From Candidatus Helarchaeota archaeon (GTDB taxonomy: Archaea > Asgardarchaeota > Lokiarchaeia > Helarchaeales > RDOG01), in assembly GCA_029838215.1 (NCBI GenBank), contig JALGVI010000048.1:1-32559 (forward strand): a DNA stretch of 32,559 nucleotides, given 5' to 3'. The notes under the pieces are model-generated. The model worked only from the letters and a program-made list of their open reading frames with translations. It was not told the DNA's origin and made no database searches. Position 1 is the first letter of the stretch, and each line of letters starts with the position of its first letter. Below, piece after piece: positions 22,880 through 31,701 of the stretch. The translations under genes were made by a program, and so were the position numbers.

Positions 22880-22905
22880 CATGCCAATAAAGCATAAATC
22901 ACAAC

Positions 22906-24891
22906 TTGAAATTCTTGTCCAAAAAGACATTGTTATTCATTTTTAAGAAGGTTTTTTTAGTGGTAGGCATTTGCCTGTTCGCTGTTTCCCTGATAGTGAC
23001 TTTGACTTTCAACGTTTTCCTTGCTCCAAGTATTGAAACGCATTTTCAGATCGAAGTAAACCAGCCGTTTGGCATCTGGGGAGAAAATGGAACAGTTATT
23101 GATGCAGTGATATATCAACCTAGAGGAGTACCATTCACGCAAGTAGTTTATGCTAAAAGACCCGTGGTCATTCTCGTGCACGGTTTCAGTTGTGATAAAA
23201 CTTACATGAAAGGAGCGGCATATGAATTAAACAAGCGTGGTTTTGTAACGATTTCGATTTCGGCTCGAGGTCATGGTGCTTCAATGGGTCAATTTGCTGG
23301 CGGTGTTTATTTTTATAACGAAACTCTTGCAATGGTACAATGGATACGTGAGAATGCTGGACGGTTTAATATCGACGTGGATAGAATTGGATTAGTGGGA
23401 CACTCGATGGGAGCTGTGACCGTTACGAATGCCGCGACCATGGACCAAGAACTCGGTAACTTCTGGATAAATTCCACGGTGGCAATTGCAGGTCCAGTAT
23501 TAAACTACACGCGGGGAGACCCGGGCGTTCCTGGAACGGGTGAGGGTCAGTCCGAATTTTCGGCGCCTCATTTAATCGGTTTCTACTTACCACAGCTTGC
23601 ACTCACTCGAAACGTCCAAAGTAACATGCTCGAAAGCATCATAGAAGGTCGCGTGAACGATACGAAGCCGTATAACTATCTTAACATCATCGGTAGCATG
23701 GATCAAGCATTCACGGTGGCATCTGCCAAGGAAGTTGTATATGCGATGGGAGAACAGCCAGTCTTTGGAGTAACCGATTTTACGGCATTGCCTGAAGGAA
23801 CAGTATACGGCAATTTTCAGGATGGCACGGCAAGAAAACTCTCAGTGGTTCCCGGAATCGATCATCTTTTAGAAATGCACGATCCCGAAGTCCTTGTAGA
23901 AATGATTGATTGGTTTGAAGAATCCATGATGCTCACGACGGAAGCAGGATATCCCGGTCAGGTGAACGTGTTCAACATAACGGAACCAATAAGGTTCAGT
24001 GCCAATATATTTTGCATTTTGGCAATTTTAATTTTATTCATTCCACTTACGGTATACCTTGGCAATGCCCTTAAACCATTGATGGCACCATCCCCAAAGG
24101 CTGCTCATGACATCCCTGAAAAAGACACGAAGAAATTGTTCCTTATCTATGGTGCAATTTTTGCGGGTACCGCAATTCCAGTTTTACCGATAATATTGAC
24201 ATTTAACTTGCAATTTATCATTGCAACGGATTTCTTGCTATCAAACATATTTGTTCTCTTTGGATTCATTCATTCGATGATATTGCTCCCAGCTCTAATC
24301 ATCTTGATGATCTTTGAAAATAGAAAATACTCGGAAAAACTATCGGACTTTGGTCTTGCGAAGGAATCGATCCCATCAAGCATTCTATATGGAATCACAA
24401 TCGTTGGAATCTATTTTATCATGGGAAATTTGATAGCCACGAATAATTACCACAACATGATGCCTTACAAGATCTGGGGATTTCTTGAAATTTTCGGTTA
24501 TCTTTTCGTTTTCTTCTTGATAAGTGAATTATTCTTGAGAGGTCTCATTCAGACAAAACTGAGCCGATATAAAGGAAAGAAAATTTGGAAATTTCCGGGA
24601 AAGGAACTGATACTGACGTCATTGATAACGGGCACGATCCAAGGTACTGGACTTGGAATAATTTTCGGAATGTTCAACTTCTATGCATCGGGAAGTATAG
24701 TAACTGCTATATTGATTCCCTTTGCTTGCATTCTCCTGTTCGTACCCATTGCCGCCATTCAGGCTTGGTTTTATCGAAAATGTCGGAATGTCTTTGCTTC
24801 TATCATGGTGTCAAGTCTATTTCTTGCTTGGATCTTTAGCATCATCATGCCAGCCATAGATTCTGTAATGGTCTTTAACATCATTACTTAA
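22906..24891 (+). CDS. membrane alpha/beta hydrolase fused to a CPBP-like membrane domain
   Basis: A 661-residue two-module protein. An N-terminal helix (12-40) anchors it. An alpha/beta hydrolase domain of about 300 residues follows with VILVHGFSCDK, RGHGASMG, the GHSMG elbow (Ser167), Asp266 in IIGSMDQAF and His320 in PGIDHLL, so the triad looks complete and probably faces outward. Residues about 365-661 form roughly eight membrane helices. Near 540 is SELFLRGLIQTKL, resembling the EExxxR helix of CPBP (CAAX-type) intramembrane proteases, but the first Glu is Ser540, and no helix carries the expected His of motif 2 (TGTIQGTGLG instead). The membrane part is probably catalytically dead. The start is TTG with no ribosome site; no ATG lies between it and the anchor. 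A perfect inverted repeat surrounds its TATA box. Confidence 0.82.
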   Translation: MKFLSKKTLLFIFKKVFLVVGICLFAVSLIVTLTFNVFLAPSIETHFQIEVNQPFGIWGENGTVIDAVIYQPRGVPFTQVVYAKRPVVILVHGFSCDKTYMKGAAYELNKRGFVTISISARGHGASMGQFAGGVYFYNETLAMVQWIRENAGRFNIDVDRIGLVGHSMGAVTVTNAATMDQELGNFWINSTVAIAGPVLNYTRGDPGVPGTGEGQSEFSAPHLIGFYLPQLALTRNVQSNMLESIIEGRVNDTKPYNYLNIIGSMDQAFTVASAKEVVYAMGEQPVFGVTDFTALPEGTVYGNFQDGTARKLSVVPGIDHLLEMHDPEVLVEMIDWFEESMMLTTEAGYPGQVNVFNITEPIRFSANIFCILAILILFIPLTVYLGNALKPLMAPSPKAAHDIPEKDTKKLFLIYGAIFAGTAIPVLPIILTFNLQFIIATDFLLSNIFVLFGFIHSMILLPALIILMIFENRKYSEKLSDFGLAKESIPSSILYGITIVGIYFIMGNLIATNNYHNMMPYKIWGFLEIFGYLFVFFLISELFLRGLIQTKLSRYKGKKIWKFPGKELILTSLITGTIQGTGLGIIFGMFNFYASGSIVTAILIPFACILLFVPIAAIQAWFYRKCRNVFASIMVSSLFLAWIFSIIMPAIDSVMVFNIIT

Positions 24892-24912
24892 TCCTTTTTT
24901 TAAAAAAAAGGA
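24892..24912 (+). terminator. AT-rich palindrome after the hydrolase-CPBP gene
   Basis: TCCTTTTTTT followed directly by AAAAAAAAGGA forms a self-complementary stretch starting right after the stop codon, with a T7 run. It is a likely termination site before the chaperone operon. Confidence 0.5.
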
Positions 24913-25027
24913 ATGATTTCGACCTGATTTCTCATCATTAGTTTTCACGAAGGAGAAAAAGAGTGCTTTTTTTGACCGATTGAAAAGCGCATTGATGTAA
25001 CTTGTTTCTAGGCATTTTTCTCACAAG

Positions 25028-25096
25028 ATGTTAGGAACATTTATAAACTATTAATGACCAAGTTAGTTTAAGTAAAAAGTCACATAATGTTAGAAA
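25028..25096 (+). promoter_or_regulatory. grpE operon promoter with repeats (heat-shock control candidate)
   Basis: TTTATAAA at 25040-25047 predicts transcription from about 25070. ATGTTAGGAA (25028-25037), just upstream of the box, recurs as ATGTTAGAAA (25087-25096) in the leader. In addition TAAACTA (25044-25050) and TAGTTTA (25064-25070) form an inverted repeat between TATA box and transcript start. One or both could bind the heat-shock regulator of this operon. The elements are seen; the function is inferred. Confidence 0.45.
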
Positions 25097-25103
25097 ATAC
25101 GTG

Positions 25104-25724
25104 ATGAAAAAAGGGTCTGATGTTCCAATGAAAAAAAATGAAGAGAGATTTGAACCCGATTTCTCCGAGGATTCCGCAGAAAAAAAAGCGAAAGAAGTTA
25201 TCGAGATATCTAAAGCAGAATATGAACATTTAAAAGAACAGGATAAGTTGGCTAAGCGTTACCTATCCAGCCTTCATCAGATACAAGCAGATTTTGAAAA
25301 TTTCAGGAGAATTGCGGAGAAAAATAAGGAACATTATATCAAGTACGGGAATGAAAATATCATTAAAAAGTTAATTCGAATAAATGATGACTTGATTCGA
25401 GCCGTGCAGATGGCAAAAAGTCCCAAAGATGAAAATATAACCTTAAATGATTACGAAACTCTACATGCAGGATTAAGAATGATTCAAGAGAATCTTTCAA
25501 GACTTCTGGACTCAGAAGGCGTCAAACCAATCAATGCAAAAGGAAAGCCGTTTGATCCTTATGAACACGAAGTCATGTATGTAGAAGATACAACAGGAGT
25601 TCCGGATAATACATGCCTGGAAGAGCTTGAAAATGGTTATTATTTCAAGGATAAAGTCATCAGACCCTCAAAAGTGAAGGTATCACGTTATAACAAGCAA
25701 AAAAGTGAGGAAATTAGTGTTTAA
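25104..25724 (+). CDS. grpE: nucleotide exchange factor GrpE
   Basis: A 206-residue GrpE, the DnaK partner that releases ADP and substrate. A charged disordered start is followed by a long helix (about 35-100) with LSSLHQIQADFENFRRIAEKN, the family's dimer stalk, then the beta domain with GVKPINAKGKPFDPYEHEVM, ending NGYYFKDKVIRPSKVKVSR. Length and motifs are normal. Starts at GTG 25101, ATG 25104 and ATG 25128 are all possible and none has a strong ribosome site; 25104 is chosen. It begins an operon whose next gene, dnaK, is 26 nt downstream, so supply of cofactor and chaperone is matched. Confidence 0.93.
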   Translation: MKKGSDVPMKKNEERFEPDFSEDSAEKKAKEVIEISKAEYEHLKEQDKLAKRYLSSLHQIQADFENFRRIAEKNKEHYIKYGNENIIKKLIRINDDLIRAVQMAKSPKDENITLNDYETLHAGLRMIQENLSRLLDSEGVKPINAKGKPFDPYEHEVMYVEDTTGVPDNTCLEELENGYYFKDKVIRPSKVKVSRYNKQKSEEISV

Positions 25725-25750
25725 ATTAAGTAAAAATAAGGAAGTGATAC

Positions 25751-27616
25751 ATGATGCCAAAAAAAATTTTAGGAATTGATTTAGGAACTTCCAATTCAGC
25801 CGCAGCAGTCCTCATGGGTGGCAAGCCCACCATCATTCCGAGTGCTGAAGGCGTTTCAATCGGTGGAAAGGCATTTCCATCCTATGTAGCGTTTACGAAA
25901 GATGGACAGCGACTAGTTGGTGAACCAGCAAGACGACAGGCCATTTCCAATCCAGAACGAACCATCCAAGCAATTAAGCGTAAGATGGGTACAAACTACA
26001 AGGTAACAATTGATGGAAAAAGTTATACTCCTCAAGAAATTAGTGCAATGATCTTGCGAAAGATCAAGGAAGATGCAGAGGCATTTATCGGTGAGGAAAT
26101 AAAGGATGCAATCATCACGGTTCCAGCATATTTCAACGACAATCAACGACAGGCAACTAAAGATGCAGGCAAGATCGCAGGATTAAACGTTCTTCGATTA
26201 ATTAACGAACCAACTGCAGCAGCCGTTGCTTATGGTCTTGATAAGGAAGATAAACACCTAACAATTGCCGTTTTAGATTTGGGTGGTGGAACTTTTGACG
26301 TTACCATCATGGAGATGGGTGATGGTGTCTTTGAAGTCAAATCGACTGCAGGAGATACTGCTTTGGGTGGCACAGACATGGATAAAAAACTTGTCGATTA
26401 CATCGCCAATGAATTTCAGCGTGAACAAGGCATTGATCTGCGAAAAGACCCGATGGCACTTCAACGACTTCGAGAAGCAGCAGAAAAAGCAAAAATCGAG
26501 TTATCCAATGTTACGAGTACCGAAATAAATCTTCCATACATTACGGCAGATTCGAATGGACCCAAGCATCTCACGATGACAATCACGCGAGCAAAATTGG
26601 AACAGATAATTGAACCCGTGTTGGATCGACTTGATGGACCAATCAAACGAGCATTAAAAGATGCAGGTCTGAAAACGGTAGACAAGATAATTTTAGTGGG
26701 CGGACCAACGCGAATGCCATCAGTTCGTGAGCGTTTTGCAAAATTCTTCGGAAAAGAACCTGAACGCGGTATCGATCCAATGGAATGCGTTGCAATGGGT
26801 GCCGCAATTCAAGGTGGAGTCTTAACTGGTGAAGTCAAAGATATAATACTTCTTGATGTTACGCCATTATCGCTAGGCGTCGAAACTTTGGGCGGCGTGT
26901 TTACGAAACTCATTGAACGAAACACGGCAATTCCAACGCGAAAAACAGAGATATTCTCAACAGCAGAGGATAATCAGTCCGCAGTAACAATCCATGTTCT
27001 TCAAGGAGAACGACCCAAAGCTGCAAATAACATAACGCTCGGGAAATTTAACCTTGTTGGAATTCCTCCAGCACCACGCGGTGTTCCACAAATCGAAGTA
27101 ACATTTGATATCGATGCAAACGGGATTCTCAACGTCTCAGCAAAAGATCTAGCGACTGGCAAGAGCCAAGCCATTACAATAACTGCAAGTACGAAGATGT
27201 CTGAGGAAGAGATACAGAAGAAAATAAGAGAAGCAGAATCTCACGCAGAGGAAGACCGAAAATTCAAGGAACTTACTGAAACCAAAAATGCCGCAGAGGC
27301 ATTAGTATATCGTATTGAAAAAGTAATGAAAGAGAACGAAGAAAAACTCGGAGACCTGAGTGGAAAGATCAATCCATTAATCCAAAACCTCAGAGGTGCT
27401 ATTGAAGCAAATGACGTCCAAAGGATGAAAGAAGGAATTGAAAAATTGCAAAATGCTTTCCACGAAATATCGCAAAAACTCTATCAGCAACAAGGACCTG
27501 CAGGAGCAGAACAACAGGCATACCAATCCCAACCAGGATATGAACAACAATACCAAAATTACCAGAACGCAACAAATCCTGACGATGCGGTTGATGTAGA
27601 GTTCGAGGTGGATTAA
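25751..27616 (+). CDS. dnaK: chaperone DnaK (Hsp70)
   Basis: A 621-residue Hsp70. ATPase signatures are [12 protein letters not shown] (9-20), [31 protein letters not shown] and [13 protein letters not shown]; the substrate domain includes [14 protein letters not shown]. The N-terminal lobe lacks the insert found in proteobacterial DnaK and is of the Gram-positive/archaeal kind. The tail is Gln/Tyr-rich and ends [11 protein letters not shown], comparable to the acidic VDAEFEEV end of bacterial DnaK. AAGG at 25738-25741 lies before the ATG. Archaeal DnaK genes are generally taken to derive from bacteria, and the surrounding operon agrees. dnaJ follows after 81 nt, so a second promoter or processing site could lie there. 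Confidence 0.96.
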   Translation: MMPKKILGIDLGTSNSAAAVLMGGKPTIIPSAEGVSIGGKAFPSYVAFTKDGQRLVGEPARRQAISNPERTIQAIKRKMGTNYKVTIDGKSYTPQEISAMILRKIKEDAEAFIGEEIKDAIITVPAYFNDNQRQATKDAGKIAGLNVLRLINEPTAAAVAYGLDKEDKHLTIAVLDLGGGTFDVTIMEMGDGVFEVKSTAGDTALGGTDMDKKLVDYIANEFQREQGIDLRKDPMALQRLREAAEKAKIELSNVTSTEINLPYITADSNGPKHLTMTITRAKLEQIIEPVLDRLDGPIKRALKDAGLKTVDKIILVGGPTRMPSVRERFAKFFGKEPERGIDPMECVAMGAAIQGGVLTGEVKDIILLDVTPLSLGVETLGGVFTKLIERNTAIPTRKTEIFSTAEDNQSAVTIHVLQGERPKAANNITLGKFNLVGIPPAPRGVPQIEVTFDIDANGILNVSAKDLATGKSQAITITASTKMSEEEIQKKIREAESHAEEDRKFKELTETKNAAEALVYRIEKVMKENEEKLGDLSGKINPLIQNLRGAIEANDVQRMKEGIEKLQNAFHEISQKLYQQQGPAGAEQQAYQSQPGYEQQYQNYQNATNPDDAVDVEFEVD

Positions 27617-27697
27617 AAAAAGACAATTTTTAATCTCCCTTCCCTTTTTATTTTCGTGCGGTGAAAATAAATCGGAGAGAAGTATTGAGGTGAGTTT

Positions 27698-28687
27698 GTG
27701 CCAAAGAAAAACCTATATGAACTTCTCGGAATAAAGAAAGGTGCATCAAAAGAAGATATCAAGCGTGCCTTTCGTAAAATGGCTAGAAAATATCACCCAG
27801 ACGTGAATCCAGGTGATAAAAATGCAGAAGAGAAATTTAAAGAAATAAATCAAGCTTATCAAATCCTCATGGATGATGAAAAGCGAAAAATGTATGATCA
27901 GTTTGGCGTGATTGATGGCGATCCTTCTTCAAGTCCCTTCCAAGGAAGAGCGGGACCCGGTGGAACTTATACGTATTATACTACGGGAGGTCCCGGTGGC
28001 TTTGACTTCAGTGAAATATTTAGCAGGGTAGGAGGACGGGGAAGCGGAGTCCACGTGAATGTCGGAGATTTTGACTTCTTTAATGATTTAGGAGATATCT
28101 TCGATGTTTTTACAGGAGCACGCAGTACCCGAGGTAGAAAGAAAACGAGAAGACCACGAGCAGGTGAAGATCTTCGTTACACCATGGAAATATCGCTAGA
28201 AGAAGCTTTTCATGGAGGGGAACAAAGAATTTCCTTTCAAGATCCCATAACTAACAAAAACAAAACCCTTACGATAAAGATCCCTCGAGGAATTGCAGAT
28301 GGACAAAAACTTCGTCTTGCAGGCGAAGGAATGCCCGGGATAAATAATGGACCACCAGGTGATCTTTATGTGGTCATCAAGATTCGTCCTCATCCGATCT
28401 TTAAACGAGAAGGGAATGATTTACTGGTTAAAATTCCAATAAAATTAACTGATGCCGTTCTAGGTACAAAAATTCGAATTCCAAATATAGAAAATGAAAA
28501 AATCACGATTACCATACCACCAGGTACTCAACCCAATCAGAAATTCAGGGTAAAAGGAAAGGGTTTTCACATCTTGAAATCGTCGGAACGTGGAAATCTC
28601 ATTGTCGAAACGATCGTGAAAATTCCAAAGAAATTGAACTCGGAACAGCGTCAGCATTTTGAAAAATTGAAAAAAATGAATGTATAA
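27698..28687 (+). CDS. dnaJ: DnaJ-family co-chaperone without zinc finger (CbpA/DnaJ type II)
   Basis: A 329-residue J protein. The J domain (1-68) has [10 protein letters not shown] with the HPD triad at 33-35, followed by a Gly/Phe-rich linker (about 75-140, [19 protein letters not shown]). It then goes directly into the two C-terminal substrate-binding domains ([16 protein letters not shown] onward). The four CxxCxGxG repeats of classical DnaJ are absent, so it is of the CbpA/DnaJ type II architecture. The start is GTG, with GAGGTGAG about 7 nt upstream. It stimulates DnaK and delivers substrates. clpB follows 18 nt later. Confidence 0.93.
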   Translation: MPKKNLYELLGIKKGASKEDIKRAFRKMARKYHPDVNPGDKNAEEKFKEINQAYQILMDDEKRKMYDQFGVIDGDPSSSPFQGRAGPGGTYTYYTTGGPGGFDFSEIFSRVGGRGSGVHVNVGDFDFFNDLGDIFDVFTGARSTRGRKKTRRPRAGEDLRYTMEISLEEAFHGGEQRISFQDPITNKNKTLTIKIPRGIADGQKLRLAGEGMPGINNGPPGDLYVVIKIRPHPIFKREGNDLLVKIPIKLTDAVLGTKIRIPNIENEKITITIPPGTQPNQKFRVKGKGFHILKSSERGNLIVETIVKIPKKLNSEQRQHFEKLKKMNV

Positions 28688-28705
28688 ATTTAGGTGGTGT
28701 AAGTA

Positions 28706-31300
28706 ATGTTAAGATTTGACAATTTTACAATCAAGTTACAAGAAGCATTGATTGCTGCCAAGCAATTTGCAGAAGATAGTGGACATCAACAAATTGAAGT
28801 TGAACATTTTCTGAAAGTTCTAATCGAGCAGCCTGATGGTCTTGTACCGCTCATCCTTCAAAAAATAGGCTTAGAACCATCCCGCATTTTGCAAGACTTA
28901 ATGCGCGAGATTGAAAAGATTCCACGTGTTTCGGGATCAGGTTTCGGTGAAGCTACAATTTCACGTAGTCTAAAGCAACTTCTCGATGATGCATGGAAAG
29001 AAGTAGGGTTCATGCACGATTCCTACTGCAGCGTTGAACACGTTCTCATTGCCATCGTAGAATATTCAAAGACTCCGTCCGCAAAGATACTCAAAAAATA
29101 CAATGTTAATAAAGAGAGAATCATGCAAGCTCTGGTAACCATACGCGGAGCCCAAACCGTGACGGATCAAGACCCGGAAGGAAAATATCAGGCACTTCAA
29201 AAATATAGTAGAAATCTAACGGACATGGCTCGTCGAGGTAAGCTGGACCCGGTGATTGGTCGAGACGATGAGATTCGAAGAGTCATCCATGTTCTTTCAC
29301 GACGGACTAAAAATAATCCCGTGCTAATTGGTGAAGCAGGAGTAGGAAAAACGGCAATTATTGAAGGATTAGCACAGCGAATTGCAAGCGGCGACGTCCC
29401 TGATAGCATCAAAAATAAAGAAGTAATTGCATTAGACTTAGGTGCACTGGTCGCAGGTTCTAAATATCGAGGAGAATTCGAAGATAGACTAAAAGCAGTA
29501 TTGAAGGAGATAAACCAAGGTCAAGGAAAATATATCCTTTTCATTGATGAGCTCCACACGTTAGTCGGAGCAGGAGCCGCAGAAGGAGCCATTGACGCTT
29601 CCAACATGTTAAAACCTGCCCTAGCCAGAGGCGAATTACGTTGTATCGGTGCCACGACCATAAATGAATATCGAAAATACATAGAAAAAGATGCCGCACT
29701 TACCAGAAGATTCCAAACAGTATATGTCGCCGAACCGTCCATTGAAGATTCCATTGCCATCCTTCGAGGACTAAAAGAACGATACGAAAATCACCATGGC
29801 GTGAGAATACAAGACTCAGCAATAATAGCTGCAGTGACATTATCCCATCGTTACATAACGGATCGCTTTTTGCCAGATAAAGCCATAGACCTCATGGACG
29901 AAGCAGCTTCACGACTTAGAATTGAAATTGATTCCATGCCAACGGTCATTGATGAACTAGAACGGAAAATCATCCAACTTGAAATCGAAAAAGAAGCCCT
30001 GAAAAAAGAAAAAACAAAAGAATGCGAAGATAACTGCATCAAAATAGAACAAGAACTCGCCGAATTACGCGAGGAAAGCGAAAGAATGAAAAAACAATGG
30101 CGTGCAGAAAAAGAATACATTTCAAAGATAACGTCCATTAAAAAGCAAATCGAAAGCACGCGGTTAGAAGCAGAAAGAGCGGAGAAAGAAGGAGATTTAG
30201 GAAGGGCAGCAGAACTACGTTATGGAGTCCTCACGGATCTTAAAAAACAGTTAGAAGAAAATACAAAGGCCCTAGCAGAAATCCAAAAAGAAGATAAAAT
30301 GCTTAAGGAAGAAGTAGATGCTGAAGATATTGCAGCTGTCGTTTCAAAGTGGACGGGAATTCCCGTGTCCCGAATGATGGAAGGAGAACTCGAAAAACTC
30401 ATCCATATAGAAGACCGCTTGAAGCAACGCGTTGTTGGACAAGACCACGCCCTAACGTTAGTGGCAAACGCAATTCGACGCGGACGGTCAGGAATTCAAG
30501 ACCCAAACCGACCCATTGGAGTCTTCATCTTCATGGGACCAACTGGCGTGGGAAAAACAGAAACGGCAAGGGCACTTGCAGAGTTCCTTTTTGACGATGA
30601 AAATGCAATGATCCGGATTGACATGAGCGAATTCATGGAAAAACATTCCGTTGCTCGGCTCATTGGCGCTCCACCAGGATACGTGGGATATGATGAAGGC
30701 GGGTATTTAACTGAAGCAGTTCGGCGCCGTCCATATAGCGTGGTCCTTTTCGATGAAATAGAAAAGGCACATCCCGAAGTCTTTAACGTGTTATTACAAA
30801 TCATGGACGATGGGAGACTAACAGATGGACATGGTCGAACGGTCGATTTCCGAAATACCATCATAATAATGACCAGCAATATTGGAAGTCGATTAATCCT
30901 TGAAAAGCATCATACTCATGAAGATTTCGATGACGAAACCATACGCAAGACACTCGGAACGCATTTCAGACCTGAATTCATAAACCGCGTGGATGACATA
31001 ATCGTGTTCAATTTCCTCGAGAAAGAACAAATCAAGGCAATCGTGGACATCCAGATTCGCAAGCTCAATAAAATCCTGAGCGAAAAGAAAGTTCAAATTG
31101 AACTCACGGATGCTGCTAAAGAATTTCTAGCACAAAAAGGATTTGACCAGGACTTTGGAGCACGTCCATTGAAAAGAGCCATCCAAAAACATCTTCAAGA
31201 TAAACTGGCAATGGCACTATTGAAGCACGAATTTACAGAAGGCGAAACCATCCTTGTAGATGCGAGTGCCAAAGGTGGACTTGAATTCAAGAAAAAATAA
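28706..31300 (+). CDS. clpB: disaggregase ClpB (Hsp100)
   Basis: An 864-residue Hsp100 that pulls polypeptides out of aggregates together with DnaK. Double Clp-N repeats occupy 1-150. The first AAA+ domain has GEAGVGKT (209-216), pore loop [11 protein letters not shown] (Y254) and Walker B ILFIDELH (277-284). The coiled-coil middle domain spans about 405-535, which is what separates ClpB from ClpA or ClpC and docks DnaK. The second AAA+ domain has GPTGVGKT (611-618) and [13 protein letters not shown]. No IGF/IGL-type ClpP loop is seen, in keeping with a disaggregase rather than a protease partner. AGGTGG at 28692-28697 precedes the ATG. ClpB is patchy in archaea; here it is co-transcribed with its whole set of partners. 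Confidence 0.96.
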   Translation: MLRFDNFTIKLQEALIAAKQFAEDSGHQQIEVEHFLKVLIEQPDGLVPLILQKIGLEPSRILQDLMREIEKIPRVSGSGFGEATISRSLKQLLDDAWKEVGFMHDSYCSVEHVLIAIVEYSKTPSAKILKKYNVNKERIMQALVTIRGAQTVTDQDPEGKYQALQKYSRNLTDMARRGKLDPVIGRDDEIRRVIHVLSRRTKNNPVLIGEAGVGKTAIIEGLAQRIASGDVPDSIKNKEVIALDLGALVAGSKYRGEFEDRLKAVLKEINQGQGKYILFIDELHTLVGAGAAEGAIDASNMLKPALARGELRCIGATTINEYRKYIEKDAALTRRFQTVYVAEPSIEDSIAILRGLKERYENHHGVRIQDSAIIAAVTLSHRYITDRFLPDKAIDLMDEAASRLRIEIDSMPTVIDELERKIIQLEIEKEALKKEKTKECEDNCIKIEQELAELREESERMKKQWRAEKEYISKITSIKKQIESTRLEAERAEKEGDLGRAAELRYGVLTDLKKQLEENTKALAEIQKEDKMLKEEVDAEDIAAVVSKWTGIPVSRMMEGELEKLIHIEDRLKQRVVGQDHALTLVANAIRRGRSGIQDPNRPIGVFIFMGPTGVGKTETARALAEFLFDDENAMIRIDMSEFMEKHSVARLIGAPPGYVGYDEGGYLTEAVRRRPYSVVLFDEIEKAHPEVFNVLLQIMDDGRLTDGHGRTVDFRNTIIIMTSNIGSRLILEKHHTHEDFDDETIRKTLGTHFRPEFINRVDDIIVFNFLEKEQIKAIVDIQIRKLNKILSEKKVQIELTDAAKEFLAQKGFDQDFGARPLKRAIQKHLQDKLAMALLKHEFTEGETILVDASAKGGLEFKKK

Positions 31301-31312
31301 GGAGGAAACAAC

Positions 31313-31663
31313 GTGATTGAAATCAATCAAACAAATCTCCACGACATCGTAAAAAAAACACCTTTGGTTCTCGTTGATTTTTATGCAACGTGGTGCGCCC
31401 CCTGTCGGATGCAAGAAAACATACTGAAAAAACTCGAAAAGAAACACGGTGAACAGATTTTATTCACGAAAATCGATTTAGACGCAAACAAGGCACTTGC
31501 ACAACGATATGGAATCATGTCTATTCCAACTTTGATGTTTTATCTTAAAGGAAAATTAGTCCGATTCCCATCTAAAACACGCGGAAAAGTGGATAAACTC
31601 TTGGGCGTGCAAAATTACGGAAAATTGGATGAAATTCTAAATTTTCTCAAGAAAAAGATCTAA
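31313..31663 (+). CDS. trxA: thioredoxin
   Basis: A 116-residue thioredoxin with the active site WCAPC in DFYATWCAPCRMQ (about 22-34) and the cis-proline loop SIPTLMFYLKGKLV. It reduces disulfides in the cytoplasm. The start is GTG with GGAGG at 31301-31305, 7 nt upstream and directly behind the clpB stop, so it is the last gene of the chaperone operon. Its presence there suggests that thiol repair is induced along with unfolding stress. The C-terminal helix (QNYGKLDEILNFLKKK) is complete. Paralogue symbols are uncertain; the family is not. Confidence 0.93.
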   Translation: MIEINQTNLHDIVKKTPLVLVDFYATWCAPCRMQENILKKLEKKHGEQILFTKIDLDANKALAQRYGIMSIPTLMFYLKGKLVRFPSKTRGKVDKLLGVQNYGKLDEILNFLKKKI

Positions 31664-31678
31664 AATCAACACGCCCTA

Positions 31679-31689
31679 TTTTTTTTTTT
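31679..31689 (+). terminator. T11 run after the thioredoxin gene
   Basis: Eleven consecutive Ts lie 15 nt after the stop codon, just before the convergent ZIP-like gene. Poly-T is the main termination signal for archaeal RNA polymerase, so this likely ends the grpE-to-thioredoxin transcript. Confidence 0.6.
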
Positions 31690-31701
31690 ATTAAAAAATG
31701 A

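Larger units (their letters stand above)
22575..22905. other. 331-nt intergenic region with divergent promoters
   Basis: No gene or RNA is seen here. On the left is the carS promoter, with a minus-strand TTTTTAAATAAATT at 22625-22612 about 38-50 nt before its ATG. The middle is AT-rich with no repeat. On the right is a perfect inverted repeat around a TATA box ahead of the membrane hydrolase (22851-22879). I saw no stem resembling tRNA and no clear C/D-box pattern. Confidence 0.6.

Noticed and set aside
22575-22905. Possible small RNA gene in the intergenic region
   Set aside because: I found no tRNA-like cloverleaf and no paired C/D-box motifs; promoters for the flanking genes account for the conserved-looking parts.
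22906-24891. Active CAAX-type (CPBP) intramembrane protease
   Set aside because: The first catalytic Glu is Ser540 and the histidine of motif 2 is missing, so activity is unlikely even if the fold is right.
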